DNA from: Myxococcales bacterium UBA5297
GTDB lineage: Bacteria > Myxococcota > Myxococcia > Myxococcales > UBA5297
Assembly: GCA_002408385.1 (NCBI GenBank)
Contig: DHSB01000186.1
Coordinates: 1-6,344, forward strand
Direction: 5' to 3'
Length of the DNA: 6,344 bases
The notes below the pieces were generated by a model. That model ran no database searches, was not told where the DNA came from, and was given only the letters and a program-made list of their open reading frames with translations. Shown here piece by piece: positions 6,130 through 6,344 of the stretch. The position numbers and the translations under genes were made by a program. The number at the start of each line of letters is the position of its first letter. Position 1 is the stretch's first letter.

Positions 6130-6344
6130 ATGGCGCGGTCCGATTTCCACGACTTGAAGGGCGCTCTCGCCAAAGCACTCGGCTCGACCGCTCGGGTAGG
6201 GCGTGCCGGCGGGCTGCAGCCGCTGTGGCGAGAGGTCGTCGGGGCACTTGCCGACCACAGCCGGCCGACGCGCCTCGACGCAGGCATCCTCGTCGTCGAA
6301 GCCTCGCCCGAGTTCCTCTTCGACCTGCAGCGCAGCAACGACCT
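6130..6344 (+). CDS. DUF721/DciA-like protein, N-terminal 71 residues (3' end outside window)
   Basis: The frame is open from the ATG at 6130 to the right edge. The segment LWREVVGALADHSRPTRLD (residues 32-50) followed by AGILVVEASPEFLFDLQ (51-67) shows the DUF721 pattern: a Trp followed by V-G, then 'A.HS.P..L', then a 'G.L.V' strand and a 'S.EF...L' helix. DUF721 includes DciA, which in many bacteria helps load the replicative helicase DnaB at the origin; short DUF721 proteins elsewhere are uncharacterised. No good Shine-Dalgarno lies just before the ATG. An in-frame TTG at 6091 preceded by AGGGAGG (6073-6079) is an alternative start that would add 13 residues, but the 11-base spacing is long. 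The gene diverges from pgpH. The family call is limited by the truncation. Confidence 0.75.
   Translation, partial: MARSDFHDLKGALAKALGSTARVGRAGGLQPLWREVVGALADHSRPTRLDAGILVVEASPEFLFDLQRSND

Noticed and set aside
5693..6338. Minus-strand frames across the intergenic region (5693-6247, 5904-6338 and 6046-6258)
   Set aside because: They overlap the pgpH start or the DciA-like gene, are Arg-rich and low in complexity, and show no domain.

Overview
The window is GC-rich (about two thirds G+C by eye) with strong G/C preference at third codon positions in the real genes. It looks like a bacterial chromosome with Gram-negative features. A lipoprotein built of tandem 'choice-of-anchor D'/ASH-type Ig-like repeats together with a PgpH-type cyclic-di-AMP phosphodiesterase suggests Myxococcota or another former deltaproteobacterial group. 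That placement is an inference, not something the sequence proves. No RNA genes, insertion sequences, CRISPR arrays, phage genes or clear signs of recent transfer were seen.

Layout. (1) Positions 1-1154, minus strand: a lipoprotein with three Ig-like repeats, whose 3' end runs off the left edge. (2) 1155-1383: a divergent intergenic region. (3) 1384-2490, plus: a 368-residue protein of unrecognised family, probably exported. (4) 2510-3127, plus: a HAD-superfamily phosphatase 19 bases downstream, probably in the same operon. (5) 3128-3210: a short convergent gap. (6) 3211-5760, minus: an 849-residue PgpH-family membrane protein with a periplasmic sensor domain, a seven-helix membrane domain and a cytoplasmic HD phosphohydrolase domain. 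(7) 5761-6129: a 369-base divergent intergenic region with hairpins and one candidate promoter. (8) 6130 to the right edge, plus: the first 71 codons of a DUF721/DciA-like gene.

These units do not form one pathway. Genes 3 and 4 plausibly share a transcript. The PgpH-like gene stands alone, facing away from the DciA-like gene and towards the HAD gene, without the phoH and ybeY neighbours that often flank it. The PgpH homologue implies c-di-AMP signalling, and the DciA-like gene belongs to a family involved in loading the replicative helicase. The most open questions are the function of the unrecognised 368-residue protein, the role of the PgpH-like protein in this genome, and whether the DciA-like gene is read from a nearly leaderless mRNA. 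I found no convincing new multi-gene system here.
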